The translations under genes were made by a program, and so were the position numbers. A stretch of DNA of 11,309 bases from an uncultured Oscillospiraceae bacterium (lineage in GTDB: Bacteria > Bacillota > Clostridia > Oscillospirales > Acutalibacteraceae): positions 1 to 11,309 of the forward strand of contig CAJUNQ010000095.1 of assembly GCA_910587835.1 (NCBI GenBank). The letters are read 5' to 3'. The notes under the pieces were generated by a model. That model was given only the letters and a program-made list of their open reading frames with translations. It ran no database searches and had not been told where the DNA came from. Shown piece by piece: positions 1 to 5,938 of the stretch; position 1 is the first letter of the stretch; every line of letters starts with the position of its first letter.

Positions 1-143
1 AGCCATCTTCTGCGTCGAAAATCCTCGTAATACGCAAGTATTGGCGTAGTTAGCGTAGCTAACTACAGCGGTTCTTCTCCTTGAAGCTGACCGCTTCTGG
101 TCAAAATTCCGTCATTTCCTCTATTTTCAAACAAGCCCTAAGG
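1..143. repeat. Hairpin-rich non-coding sequence downstream of the DUF4097 gene
   Basis: No convincing gene lies here. The stretch holds a perfect 9-bp hairpin at 46-54/58-66 (GTAGTTAGC, three-base loop). A second stem-loop runs from 67-72 (AGCGGT) to 90-95 (ACCGCT), with an inner CTTC/GAAG stem at 74-77/83-86. TACGC at 31-35 could instead pair with GCGTA at 44-48, which would disrupt the first hairpin. Bases 108-144 belong to a motif that recurs at 1941-1977. No U-run follows the hairpins on the minus strand, so this is not a canonical terminator for the gene ending at 144. A dispersed intergenic repeat is the best guess; genome-wide copy number cannot be judged from the window. Confidence 0.5.
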
Positions 144-1142
144 TCACGACAGCTTTTCAATGGACATGTCCCCGGAGGTGGTGCTCATCCGAATGGCTGC
201 GGCCCCGGTGCCGCACCGGGCCTTGCCAGACTTTCCGCTGGCGGATTCCACAGGAAAGTCTGTCCGGAAAGCCCCGGAAACGGAGCTGAATTCTGCGGTG
301 AACCCGGTCTCCTCTGGCAGAGCCAGCCGCAGCGAGCCGGAAACCGCCTCCATGCCGGCCTCATCAGGGCTGTTGTTCAGCTCTGCCTGCATACCGCCGG
401 AGACAGTGTGCAGGAACAGTGCGCTTGCGGACCCGTGATACCGGCATCCGCCGGAAACAGTGCTGATGGACAGCTCCTGACTGAATCCGTCCTCCACAGA
501 CACACTGCCGCTGGTGGTGTTGAGCTGCATGGCCTCGTCGCAGGTGGTGCCGGTGAGTATGATGTCGCCGGAGACCGTGCTGGCGCTCAGCTGCTCCGCC
601 GCCGCGCAGCCGGACACCTGAATGACGCCGCTGACATTGGAGAAGGCCAGCTCACTGGCATGGCACCCGGCAACGGTCAGGCTGTCAGAGGTGTTCTCTA
701 CCTTCAGGCTGGTGAGCTCCTGGGCCAGGGAGGGGGGCAGCAGCACCTCCAGCTCCTTGTCCAGCATCCCGAACCAGCCGATATTCACCCACCGCCGGAA
801 CCACTGGCTGTCCCAGCGCACAGACAGGGCGCCGGACTTGACGGTCACCTCCATCTGCTGGTCCTCCTTCAGCTGGCGGTGGCTGCGCTCTGTAATGTGG
901 ATCATTCCGTCCGGGCTGGCCCCCACTGTCACCGGGCCGTCCAGCCATTTGATCTCCAGGGCAGTGATCTCGGCCTCCACCGGGTCCACGTCATGGGTGT
1001 TGGCATGGGTGCGGGGGCCGGTCTCTTTTTCTCCAAATCCAAAGCGGTCGGAGGAGAGGCCTGCCGCCAGCACCATGGTCAGCAGCAGGGCGGCGGCCCC
1101 GAAGGTGATGATCATAAATATCTGTGACTTTTTCAGCTTCAT
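144..1142 (-). CDS. DUF4097 family membrane-anchored beta-repeat protein
   Basis: This 332-residue protein has a short basic N-terminus, then one hydrophobic helix (about residues 8-30), and an extracytoplasmic remainder. From about residue 165 to the end it carries eight divergent repeats of roughly 20 residues, each marked by a V/T-S-G turn (NVSG, TVSG, TTSG, TVSG, TVSG, AVSG, SVSG, TTSG). This is the signature of the DUF4097/putative adhesin family, which forms a beta-solenoid-like fold. The family often sits in operons with PadR regulators and small membrane proteins and is linked to envelope-stress modules, but its biochemical role is not established. The ATG at 1142 lies 12 nt after the upstream gene's stop, and a G-rich ribosome site (about 1150-1156) overlaps that stop, which suggests translational coupling. 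It is the last gene of the PadR unit. The family call is firm; any function is inference. Confidence 0.87.
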   Translation of the reverse strand: MKLKKSQIFMIITFGAAALLLTMVLAAGLSSDRFGFGEKETGPRTHANTHDVDPVEAEITALEIKWLDGPVTVGASPDGMIHITERSHRQLKEDQQMEVTVKSGALSVRWDSQWFRRWVNIGWFGMLDKELEVLLPPSLAQELTSLKVENTSDSLTVAGCHASELAFSNVSGVIQVSGCAAAEQLSASTVSGDIILTGTTCDEAMQLNTTSGSVSVEDGFSQELSISTVSGGCRYHGSASALFLHTVSGGMQAELNNSPDEAGMEAVSGSLRLALPEETGFTAEFSSVSGAFRTDFPVESASGKSGKARCGTGAAAIRMSTTSGDMSIEKLS

Positions 1143-1154
1143 CCCAGCGGCCCC

Positions 1155-1853
1155 CTATTGCAGTTTATTCTGGTCCATCAGTGCGCCCAGCAGGGTGTTG
1201 ACCACCACGTCCACAGCAGGGGCAATGAGAAAGATGACCCAGGTGATGTACCACTTGCCTGTGCTGAAGCTCAGCAGAAAGTAGACCGCCAGCACCATGG
1301 GCCAGAACGCCCCGTTAAAGGCCGCGATCCAGTGCTTTTTCTTGACCTTCCGGGTCTGCCACTGGCGAAAGTCCTCTACCACAGAGCCTGGAATGGGCTG
1401 TGGGCTTTTGGGGTGGGTGAGCTTGTCGTAGACCAGCAGCCCCACAGCCAGGGCCCACATGCCGAACATCCCGATTGCCCCCACCCAGCTGAAGCCGTCG
1501 TCGAAAAGTGCGTTGACCGCAATAGGCGGGACAAGGCTGAGGATGAACAGCATCACGGTCAATGCCCGCAGCAGGGCGCGCTTGTGGTCAGGCTGCTCCT
1601 GGGGGTAGTACACCGGCTGGGGCACAGGCTGGCCGTTTTCGTCGTCTTCCAGCTGGGCGAACAGCTCCCGCACGTCGCCAATGCTCATCACGGTCAGGTT
1701 GAAAGCGTCTTCGGGCTCTTTGCCCTCGCCTACCAAAGCGTAATATTTTTCGATCAGGTTCTGGGTCAGCTCGATTTTCAGCTCATAGGCCCGCTGGGTG
1801 CGGGGGGCGTTCTCAAAAAGCTGGTCCAGGTATTCGCGGATCTTGTACTCCAT
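1155..1853 (-). CDS. Permease-prefix (HAAS-type) four-helix membrane protein
   Basis: The protein has 232 residues. Residues 1-70 form a soluble helical domain (begins MEYKIREYLDQLF) of the kind found as a permease prefix domain or in DUF1700/HAAS proteins. It contains the usual pattern of an R-T-Q-R-A-Y-E-L-K segment, a G-x-x-P-E-D-A-F motif near 45-51 and a -IGD- at 58-60. A proline- and glutamine-rich linker (72-90) follows, then four predicted membrane helices near 92-115, 121-143, 174-196 and 200-223. In this family the soluble domain is always found beside a PadR regulator, as here, and is thought to connect membrane proteins to that regulator's regulon; no catalytic residues are visible. 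The ATG at 1853 is preceded by an AAAAGGAGAC ribosome site at about 1859-1868. The gene lies between padR and the DUF4097 gene on the same strand. Confidence 0.82.
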   Translation of the reverse strand: MEYKIREYLDQLFENAPRTQRAYELKIELTQNLIEKYYALVGEGKEPEDAFNLTVMSIGDVRELFAQLEDDENGQPVPQPVYYPQEQPDHKRALLRALTVMLFILSLVPPIAVNALFDDGFSWVGAIGMFGMWALAVGLLVYDKLTHPKSPQPIPGSVVEDFRQWQTRKVKKKHWIAAFNGAFWPMVLAVYFLLSFSTGKWYITWVIFLIAPAVDVVVNTLLGALMDQNKLQ

Positions 1854-1888
1854 GCTCTCGTCTCCTTTTACTCCTTTTAAGAATATGC

Positions 1889-1903
1889 GGCCGGTTTCCG
1901 GCC
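1889..1903. repeat. Short GC hairpin in the padR-membrane gene spacer
   Basis: GGCCGG at 1889-1894 pairs perfectly with CCGGCC at 1898-1903 around a three-base loop. No U-run follows on either strand, so it is unlikely to be a terminator. It lies between the ribosome site of the membrane protein gene and the larger inverted repeat at 1906-1974. Confidence 0.5.
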
Positions 1904-1905
1904 TG

Positions 1906-1974
1906 TCAGGGCCTGTTTGAAAAACGGGAAACGCCGTCTGTCTGTGATTTTCTCTCTTTTCAGGCAGACCCTAA
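1906..1974. repeat. Imperfect inverted repeat between padR and the membrane gene
   Basis: The 18-base arms at 1906-1923 and 1957-1974 match at 14 of 18 positions when one is reverse-complemented, and several mismatches become G-U pairs in RNA. The right arm contains the padR stop codon. On the transcribed minus strand this would fold as a stem right after padR. It could stabilise or process the padR end of the message, or be the remains of a dispersed repeat. The right arm is also part of a motif shared with 108-144. Confidence 0.55.
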
Positions 1975-1977
1975 GGT
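1941..1977 (-). repeat. Copy of a 37-base motif shared with 108-144
   Basis: Read on the minus strand, 1977-1941 and 144-108 agree at about 29 of 37 positions, beginning with ACCTTAGGG and continuing through TGAAAA and an A-rich part. Both copies sit exactly at the 3' end of a minus-strand gene: at 1971-1973 the stop codon of padR is inside the motif, and at 144-146 the stop of the DUF4097 gene abuts it. Two similar gene-end motifs within 2 kb suggest a dispersed repeat family rather than chance. Confidence 0.5.
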
Positions 1978-2297
1978 GTGATCAGCGTTTGAATCAGAGC
2001 CTTGGCCTGCTCCCACTCTTCGGCCATGCGGTGGTACAGCTCTACCCCTGCCGGGGTAACCGAGTAGTACCGGCGGCGGGCGCCAGTGGTCTCGTCCCCC
2101 CAATAGGAGGTGATGCAGCCCAGCTGCTCCAACCGGCGGAAGGCGGTGTACAGGGTGGCCTCCTTCAGCTCAAACTGCCCGCCGGTCTTCTCCTGAATGG
2201 CCCGGTTGATCTGATAGCCGTAGCTGTCGCCCCGCAGCAGCTGTGCCAGGATAATGGTGTCGGTGTGTCCCCGTATCATGTCTGACGCAATGGACAT
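1971..2297 (-). CDS. PadR family transcriptional regulator
   Basis: This is a 108-residue protein of normal size for the short PadR-s2 class. The winged helix spans about residues 12-90: an I-I-L-A-Q-L-L-R-G-D-S-Y-G-Y segment, the recognition region E-A-T-L-Y-T-A-F-R-R-L-E, and the wing G-A-R-R-R-Y-Y-S-V-T-P-A-G. A short C-terminal helix for dimerisation follows. PadR proteins usually repress their own operon and a neighbouring membrane module, and release DNA on binding a small ligand. The ATG at 2297 was chosen because a full AAAGGAGGAT ribosome site lies at 2303-2312 and a consensus promoter lies upstream; the reading frame extends further upstream only as non-protein-like sequence. It is the first gene of the unit with the permease-prefix and DUF4097 genes, and its ligand is unknown. 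Confidence 0.92.
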   Translation of the reverse strand: MSIASDMIRGHTDTIILAQLLRGDSYGYQINRAIQEKTGGQFELKEATLYTAFRRLEQLGCITSYWGDETTGARRRYYSVTPAGVELYHRMAEEWEQAKALIQTLITP

Positions 2298-2321
2298 TGG
2301 GCATCCTCCTTTCTGAGGTTT

Positions 2322-2350
2322 ATTATATCGCAAGATACCTCGTCTGTCAA
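2322..2350 (-). promoter_or_regulatory. Consensus sigma-A promoter of the padR unit
   Basis: On the minus strand, TTGACA (2345-2350) and TATAAT (2322-2327) are separated by exactly 17 bases (2328-2344). Both hexamers are perfect consensus, so unrepressed transcription should be strong. That fits a unit controlled mainly by a repressor. Confidence 0.88.
2326..2337. promoter_or_regulatory. Probable PadR operator palindrome
   Basis: TATC-GCAA-GATA (2326-2337) has symmetric TATC/GATA arms and overlaps the downstream part of the -10 box and the spacer. A bound protein here would block RNA polymerase. Assigning it to the adjacent PadR protein is inference from position and from the common autoregulation of PadR genes. 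Confidence 0.5.
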
Positions 2351-2359
2351 TGTATATTG

Positions 2360-2525
2360 GCGAAATAATGCTTACAAATTCCTTTCGCTTCCAGGGCCGG
2401 GCAGCTGGCTCTGACAGGCCGCTCGCCGCCTTGCTCCGCAAGCCCCGCAGCCGCGCAAGCCCAGCGCGTCTGCGCTCGCTGGGCCGGGGGCAGTCCTGCC
2501 GCGTGTTTTTGCCGGCCTTCGCAGG
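2360..2525. other. GC-rich structured spacer between divergent promoters
   Basis: No gene is supported here. The segment contains the hairpins CTTGC/GCAAG (2430-2434/2438-2442), GCCCAGCG/CGCTGGGC (2459-2466/2477-2484) and GGCCGG/CCGGCC (2482-2487/2512-2517). It is much richer in GC than the promoter regions on either side. None of the stems has a T-run that would make a terminator. Confidence 0.45.
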
Positions 2526-2554
2526 TTGATTTCTCCCCCTGCCTGGAGTATAAT
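2526..2554 (+). promoter_or_regulatory. Sigma-A promoter of the histidine phosphatase gene
   Basis: TTGATT (2526-2531) and TATAAT (2549-2554) are separated by 17 bases. The gene start is 31 bases downstream of the -10 box, leaving a short leader. Confidence 0.78.
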
Positions 2555-2585
2555 CAGTGATATACTGAATAGAGAGGTGCCTCTT

Positions 2586-3314
2586 ATGAAAATACTCATC
2601 GTCCGCCACGGAGACCCGGATTACTCCATCGACTCCCTCACCCCCAAGGGCTGGCGCGAGGCGGAGTTCCTTGCCCAGCGTCTGGCCCAGTCCCCGGCCA
2701 AGGCCTATTACTGCTCGCCCCTGGGCCGCGCCAGGGACACAGCCAGTCTGACCCTGGAAAGGCTGGGCCGCTCTGCCCAGGAATGCCCCTGGCTGCGTGA
2801 GTTCAGGGGTATTGTCGTCCGCCCGGACAAGGGGGAGGAGTACATCTGCTGGGACTGGCTGCCCCAGGACTGGACCCCCGAGGAGCGATTTTACCGCCGG
2901 GACGCCTGGCTGCAGCCTCAGGTGATGGCTGCGGGCAATGTGGCCAAGGAGTACGCCTGGGTAGCGGGCGAGCTGGACAAGCTGCTGGAATCCCACGGCT
3001 ACCGTAGGAACGGGAGCCTGTATCAGGCAGTGGAGGGCAATAACGACACCATTGTGTTCTTCTGCCACTTTGGGGTGGAGTGCGTGCTGCTCAGCCATTT
3101 GCTGAATATCTCTCCCATGCTGCTGTGGCATGGAACCATGGCGGCCCCCACCTCGGTGACCACGGTGGTGACTGAGGAGCGGCGGGAGGGCACGGCGTAC
3201 TTCCGCATGACTTCCTTTGGGGACCTGTCCCACCTTTACGCCAACGGGGAGCCCCCGGCCTTTGCCGGCCGCTTCTGCGAACGCTGGGGGAACGAGGGGG
3301 AGCGGACGGATTGA
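2586..3314 (+). CDS. Histidine phosphatase family protein (phosphoglycerate mutase-like)
   Basis: This 242-residue cytosolic protein belongs to the branch-1 histidine phosphatase (phosphoglycerate mutase-like) superfamily. It begins MKILIVRHG, where R7-H8-G9 holds the catalytic histidine that becomes phosphorylated. The second block S-P-L-G-R-A-R-D-T-A (44-53) supplies the phosphate-binding arginine, and F-F-C-H-F-G (158-163) supplies the second active-site histidine, H161. These proteins remove phosphate from small metabolites or act as mutases; the substrate cannot be read from the sequence. The ATG at 2586 is preferred to the in-frame ATG at 2526, because 2526 lies inside the -35 box, an AGAGGTG ribosome site precedes 2586, and the catalytic RHG belongs at the very N-terminus. 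It is divergent from the padR unit and upstream of the MerR gene, which has its own promoter. Confidence 0.9.
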   Translation: MKILIVRHGDPDYSIDSLTPKGWREAEFLAQRLAQSPAKAYYCSPLGRARDTASLTLERLGRSAQECPWLREFRGIVVRPDKGEEYICWDWLPQDWTPEERFYRRDAWLQPQVMAAGNVAKEYAWVAGELDKLLESHGYRRNGSLYQAVEGNNDTIVFFCHFGVECVLLSHLLNISPMLLWHGTMAAPTSVTTVVTEERREGTAYFRMTSFGDLSHLYANGEPPAFAGRFCERWGNEGERTD

Positions 3315-3375
3315 AACCGCTGTGCTGTCGCGATATATTTGAAAAGTGATTTTTGAAAAAATTTTTGTCTGGCTC

Positions 3376-3406
3376 TTGACTTGAACACCGTGTCGCACCT
3401 TATACT
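3376..3406 (+). promoter_or_regulatory. MerR-type promoter with 19-bp spacer
   Basis: TTGACT (3376-3381) and TATACT (3401-3406) are separated by 19 bases (3382-3400). This over-long spacing is the hallmark of promoters activated by MerR family proteins, which untwist the spacer DNA. The dyad ACAC-C-GTGT (3385-3393) lies inside the spacer and is a likely core of the operator. Since the next gene is a MerR regulator, autoregulation is the simplest reading. Confidence 0.78.
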
Positions 3407-3429
3407 GGGGACAGAGAGGAGAGATCAAC

Positions 3430-4449
3430 ATGGACCAAGACCTTGCCACCATAACCCAGGTGTCTCAGGCGTTGGGGCTGTCCACCCGGATGCTCCGGTA
3501 TTATGAGGAGCTGGGCCTGGTGCAGAGCCGCCGCCGGGAGGGCTATGCCTACCGGCTCTACGACCAGGAGGCTTTGGCCCGGCTGCGGCAGATTGTGCTT
3601 TTGCGCAAGCTGCGCCTGTCTCTGGGGGACATCCGGCTGATTTTGGAGGACCCCAGCGCCCAGGCGGCGATCGGGGTTTTTCAGAGGAAAATCGCCGGCG
3701 TGGACGCGGAGCGGGAGGCCCTGGACACCATACGGGCTATTCTGAGCGAGCTGCTGGCCGCGCTGAAGAACCAGTATTGGCTACCGGCGGAACGGGTGCT
3801 GCTGGACGACGCCCAGCTGGCTGGGCTGACAGGCCTGGCAGGGCTGGCGGTGGAAACGTCTCTCCCCAGTCAGCCAATAAAAAAGAAAAAGGAGCAGAAG
3901 ACCATGGAAGACCTGAACCGCGCGGAGGAAAACGCCGCCAAGCTGAAGGATGTGCGCATTGTACACCTGCCCGCCGCTACTGTAGCCGCCGCCCATTACA
4001 TTGGCCCAGAGCCGGAGAACCACACCGGGAAAATGATTGCGGACTTTGTCCGGGAAAAGAAGCTGTGGGAGACCGGGGCCAGCCTGCGGCAGTACGGCTT
4101 TAACCACCCCAACCCGCCGCCAGAGGGGGGCGAGTATGGGTATGAGTTCTGGGTGACCATACCGGACGACATGGAGGTGCCCGCGCCCTTGGAGAAAAAA
4201 CGCTTCCCCGGGGGCACCTACGCGGCCCACTGCATCCAGATGGGCAACTTCCACGAGTGGCAGTGGCTGTTTGGCTGGGCGTATGAGAGCGAAGAGTATG
4301 AAATCAACGGCTCTGGCACACCGGAGGATATGTACGGCTGCCTGGAGGAGCATCTGAACTTTTACGACCACATTCAGGAGACGGCAGAGGGGGCGCCTGA
4401 GATCCCCCAGCTGGACCTGCTGATTCCGGTACGCAAGAAGAAATCTTAA
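3430..4449 (+). CDS. MerR family regulator with C-terminal GyrI-like effector-binding domain
   Basis: The protein has 339 residues. Residues 6-75 are a MerR winged helix (T-I-T-Q-V-S-Q-A-L-G-L-S-T-R-M-L-R-Y-Y-E-E-L-G-L), followed by the dimerisation helix (about 84-113). A variable linker contains a lysine-rich stretch at 151-157. Residues 174-335 are a GyrI-like/AraC-type effector-binding domain, with the Y-E-F-W-V-T-I-P and F-P-G-G-T-Y-A-A-H strands typical of that fold. Domain order and length match BmrR-like regulators that sense bulky hydrophobic or cationic compounds, but here no transporter gene is adjacent. The ATG at 3430 follows a GAGGAG ribosome site at 3416-3421. An internal ribosome site and ATG at 3886-3906 could also start the C-terminal domain alone. 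A strong terminator follows. Confidence 0.9.
   Translation: MDQDLATITQVSQALGLSTRMLRYYEELGLVQSRRREGYAYRLYDQEALARLRQIVLLRKLRLSLGDIRLILEDPSAQAAIGVFQRKIAGVDAEREALDTIRAILSELLAALKNQYWLPAERVLLDDAQLAGLTGLAGLAVETSLPSQPIKKKKEQKTMEDLNRAEENAAKLKDVRIVHLPAATVAAAHYIGPEPENHTGKMIADFVREKKLWETGASLRQYGFNHPNPPPEGGEYGYEFWVTIPDDMEVPAPLEKKRFPGGTYAAHCIQMGNFHEWQWLFGWAYESEEYEINGSGTPEDMYGCLEEHLNFYDHIQETAEGAPEIPQLDLLIPVRKKKS
3886..3906 (+). promoter_or_regulatory. Internal ribosome site and ATG for the GyrI-like domain
   Basis: AAAAAGGAG (3886-3894) is followed after nine bases by an in-frame ATG (3904-3906) at codon 159 of the MerR gene. Initiation here would give a 181-residue stand-alone GyrI-like domain starting MEDLNRAEEN. 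The segment also encodes the lysine-rich linker, so the resemblance could be due to AAA/AAG codons. It equally looks like the fossil start of a once separate gene. Confidence 0.45.
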
Positions 4450-4484
4450 GAGACCGGGCCCTGCCTGCACAGCCAGATAGAATG

Positions 4485-4515
4485 AAAGAGCTCCTTCGCT
4501 GGAAGGGGCTCTTTT
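4485..4515 (+). terminator. Strong intrinsic terminator after the MerR gene
   Basis: A 13-bp stem (4485-4497 with 4502-4514, one G-T pair) closes on a four-base GCTG loop (4498-4501) and ends in TTTT (4512-4515). It lies 36 bases after the MerR stop codon. The A-run at its 5' foot could let it work weakly on the minus strand too. Confidence 0.85.
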
Positions 4516-4770
4516 GGCCGTTGCGGCATCATAGGGCGGAGCTATGGGAGGCCCACGAGGAAAAGGCCTGGGGTCTGGGGCTGTCCTCCGACACCTGACG
4601 GGGAAGAGCTTTGACCCTGCGCCAGGCCAGAACCGTGGCCGTGCTGCAGGTAAGGCTTTGTGAGCGCGCCGAAAAGCGGCGGGTCTGAGAGACGGCGTGG
4701 GCACAATTTACTGTAGACTTAGCTAATTATCTTCTGGACCTGTTCCGGAGGGAATTTTCTCAAAAGGGGT
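4516..4770. other. Non-coding spacer, no gene recognised
   Basis: About 250 bases between the MerR terminator and the next promoter. I see only a small CATAG/CTATG hairpin (4530-4534/4542-4546) and a change from GC-rich to AT-rich near 4708. No reading frame here resembles a known protein, and no RNA gene was recognised. Confidence 0.4.
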
Positions 4771-4799
4771 TTGCTTTTTGGGGGCGTATGGGGTATAAT
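4771..4799 (+). promoter_or_regulatory. Sigma-A promoter of the oxidoreductase/isomerase pair
   Basis: TTGCTT (4771-4776) and a perfect TATAAT (4794-4799) are separated by 17 bases. The start codon is 48 bases downstream of the -10 box. The leader shows no obvious riboswitch. Confidence 0.75.
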
Positions 4800-4846
4800 C
4801 ACGGTAAACCCGGGTGGAACACCCAGAAAAAGGAGCGTGCTCTCTT

Positions 4847-5908
4847 ATGAAGGTTGCTGTTATTGGCTGCGGCACCATTGCCAACACGGCCCATATCCCG
4901 TCCTATATGAACAATCCCGAGGCAGAGATCAAGTATTTCTGCGACATCATCCCCGAGCGGGCGGTCACTGCTGTCAACAAATATGGCTGCGGTACTCCCA
5001 TTGAGGACTACCATGTGGCCCTGAACGACCCTGAGATCGAGGCGGTGTCTGTGTGCACCCCCAACAATGTCCATGCGCAGATTGCCATTGACGCCCTGCG
5101 CGCCGGCAAGCATGTGCTGTGCGAAAAGCCCGCCGCCCGCACCTTTGCCGAGGCCCAGGAGATGCAGAGGGTCCAGCATGAGACCGGCAAGGTGCTGAAC
5201 ATTGGCGTGGTCAACCGGTTTAACGACAGCGTCAACCGTATCAAGCAGTATATTGACGAGGGCAAGCTGGGAGACATCCATCATGTGTACGCCAGCTTCC
5301 GGGCCCACCGGTCCATCCCTGGGCTGGGCGGGGCCTTTACCACCAAGGCCATTGCCGGGGGCGGCGCGCTTATCGACTGGGGTGTGCACTACCTGGATAT
5401 TGTTATGTACTGCTGCGGCGACCCCAAGGTGAAAACCGTCACCGGCGAGACCTTCTGCAAGCTGGGGCGGGACATGAAGAACTACACCTATGTGGACATG
5501 TGGGCCGAGGCCAGCAGCAATAAGGAGAGCGGCGTGTACGATGTGGACGACTCGGTTACGGGCATGATCCGCACCGAGGGGCCGGTGATCACCCTGAACG
5601 GCGCTTGGGCCCAGAACATCGGCGAGAGCGAGACCTATATCGACTTCATGGGGGACAAGGGGGGCATCCGGCTGCACTATGGCAGCGACTTCACCTATTA
5701 CACCGCGGAGAACGGGGCTCTGGTGGAGTATACCCCCCAGTTCAAAATGCGGGACCACTTCCAGAACGAGATCGACGCCTTTGTGGACTGCGTCAAGACT
5801 GGCAAGAAGCTGGCCTCTCATATCGATACGGTGATCATCACCGCTGAGATGATGCAGGCCATTTACGACTCGGCTGAAGCCCACCGGGAGATCGCGCTGG
5901 GCGAATAA
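4847..5908 (+). CDS. Gfo/Idh/MocA family NAD(P)-dependent oxidoreductase
   Basis: This 353-residue protein is of normal length for the family. Residues 1-120 form the Rossmann domain: beta-strand M-K-V-A-V-I-G-C-G-T-I-A carries the dinucleotide motif G7-x-G9-x-x-A12, and C-E-K-P (92-95) contains the catalytic lysine K94. The C-terminal alpha/beta domain contains G-G-G-A-L-I-D-W-G-V-H-Y-L-D (171-184), where D177 and H181 are the usual substrate-binding/catalytic pair. Members oxidise or reduce a hydroxyl of a sugar, inositol or glycoside with bound NAD(P). The ATG at 4847 was chosen over an upstream in-frame GTG at 4814, because AAAAAGGAG lies just before it and the Rossmann strand must start the protein. 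It is followed after 30 bases by a TIM-barrel isomerase-like gene, so both probably act on one sugar substrate. No transporter or regulator is present, so the substrate is unknown. Confidence 0.9.
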   Translation: MKVAVIGCGTIANTAHIPSYMNNPEAEIKYFCDIIPERAVTAVNKYGCGTPIEDYHVALNDPEIEAVSVCTPNNVHAQIAIDALRAGKHVLCEKPAARTFAEAQEMQRVQHETGKVLNIGVVNRFNDSVNRIKQYIDEGKLGDIHHVYASFRAHRSIPGLGGAFTTKAIAGGGALIDWGVHYLDIVMYCCGDPKVKTVTGETFCKLGRDMKNYTYVDMWAEASSNKESGVYDVDDSVTGMIRTEGPVITLNGAWAQNIGESETYIDFMGDKGGIRLHYGSDFTYYTAENGALVEYTPQFKMRDHFQNEIDAFVDCVKTGKKLASHIDTVIITAEMMQAIYDSAEAHREIALGE

Positions 5909-5938
5909 TTATATAATTATAGAAAAGGAGCAAGCGTT

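Noticed and set aside
81..1127. Plus-strand frame of about 348 codons opposite the DUF4097 gene
   Set aside because: The minus strand encodes a protein with a membrane anchor and eight regular V/T-S-G repeats. The plus-strand translation has no such order.
2298..3452. Upstream extension of the PadR frame to position 3452
   Set aside because: The extension runs through the promoter and antisense to the histidine phosphatase. The ribosome site at 2303-2312 fixes the start at 2297.
3781..4704. Minus-strand frame of about 307 codons
   Set aside because: It crosses the MerR terminator and is antisense to the GyrI-like domain; no domain or ribosome site was found.
4800..4846. Riboswitch in the leader of the oxidoreductase gene
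   Set aside because: The leader is only about 40 bases and shows no conserved aptamer core or terminator/antiterminator pair.
4799..5884. Minus-strand frame of about 361 codons
   Set aside because: It exactly shadows the Gfo/Idh oxidoreductase gene, whose Rossmann, EKP and DxxxH motifs prove the plus strand is coding.
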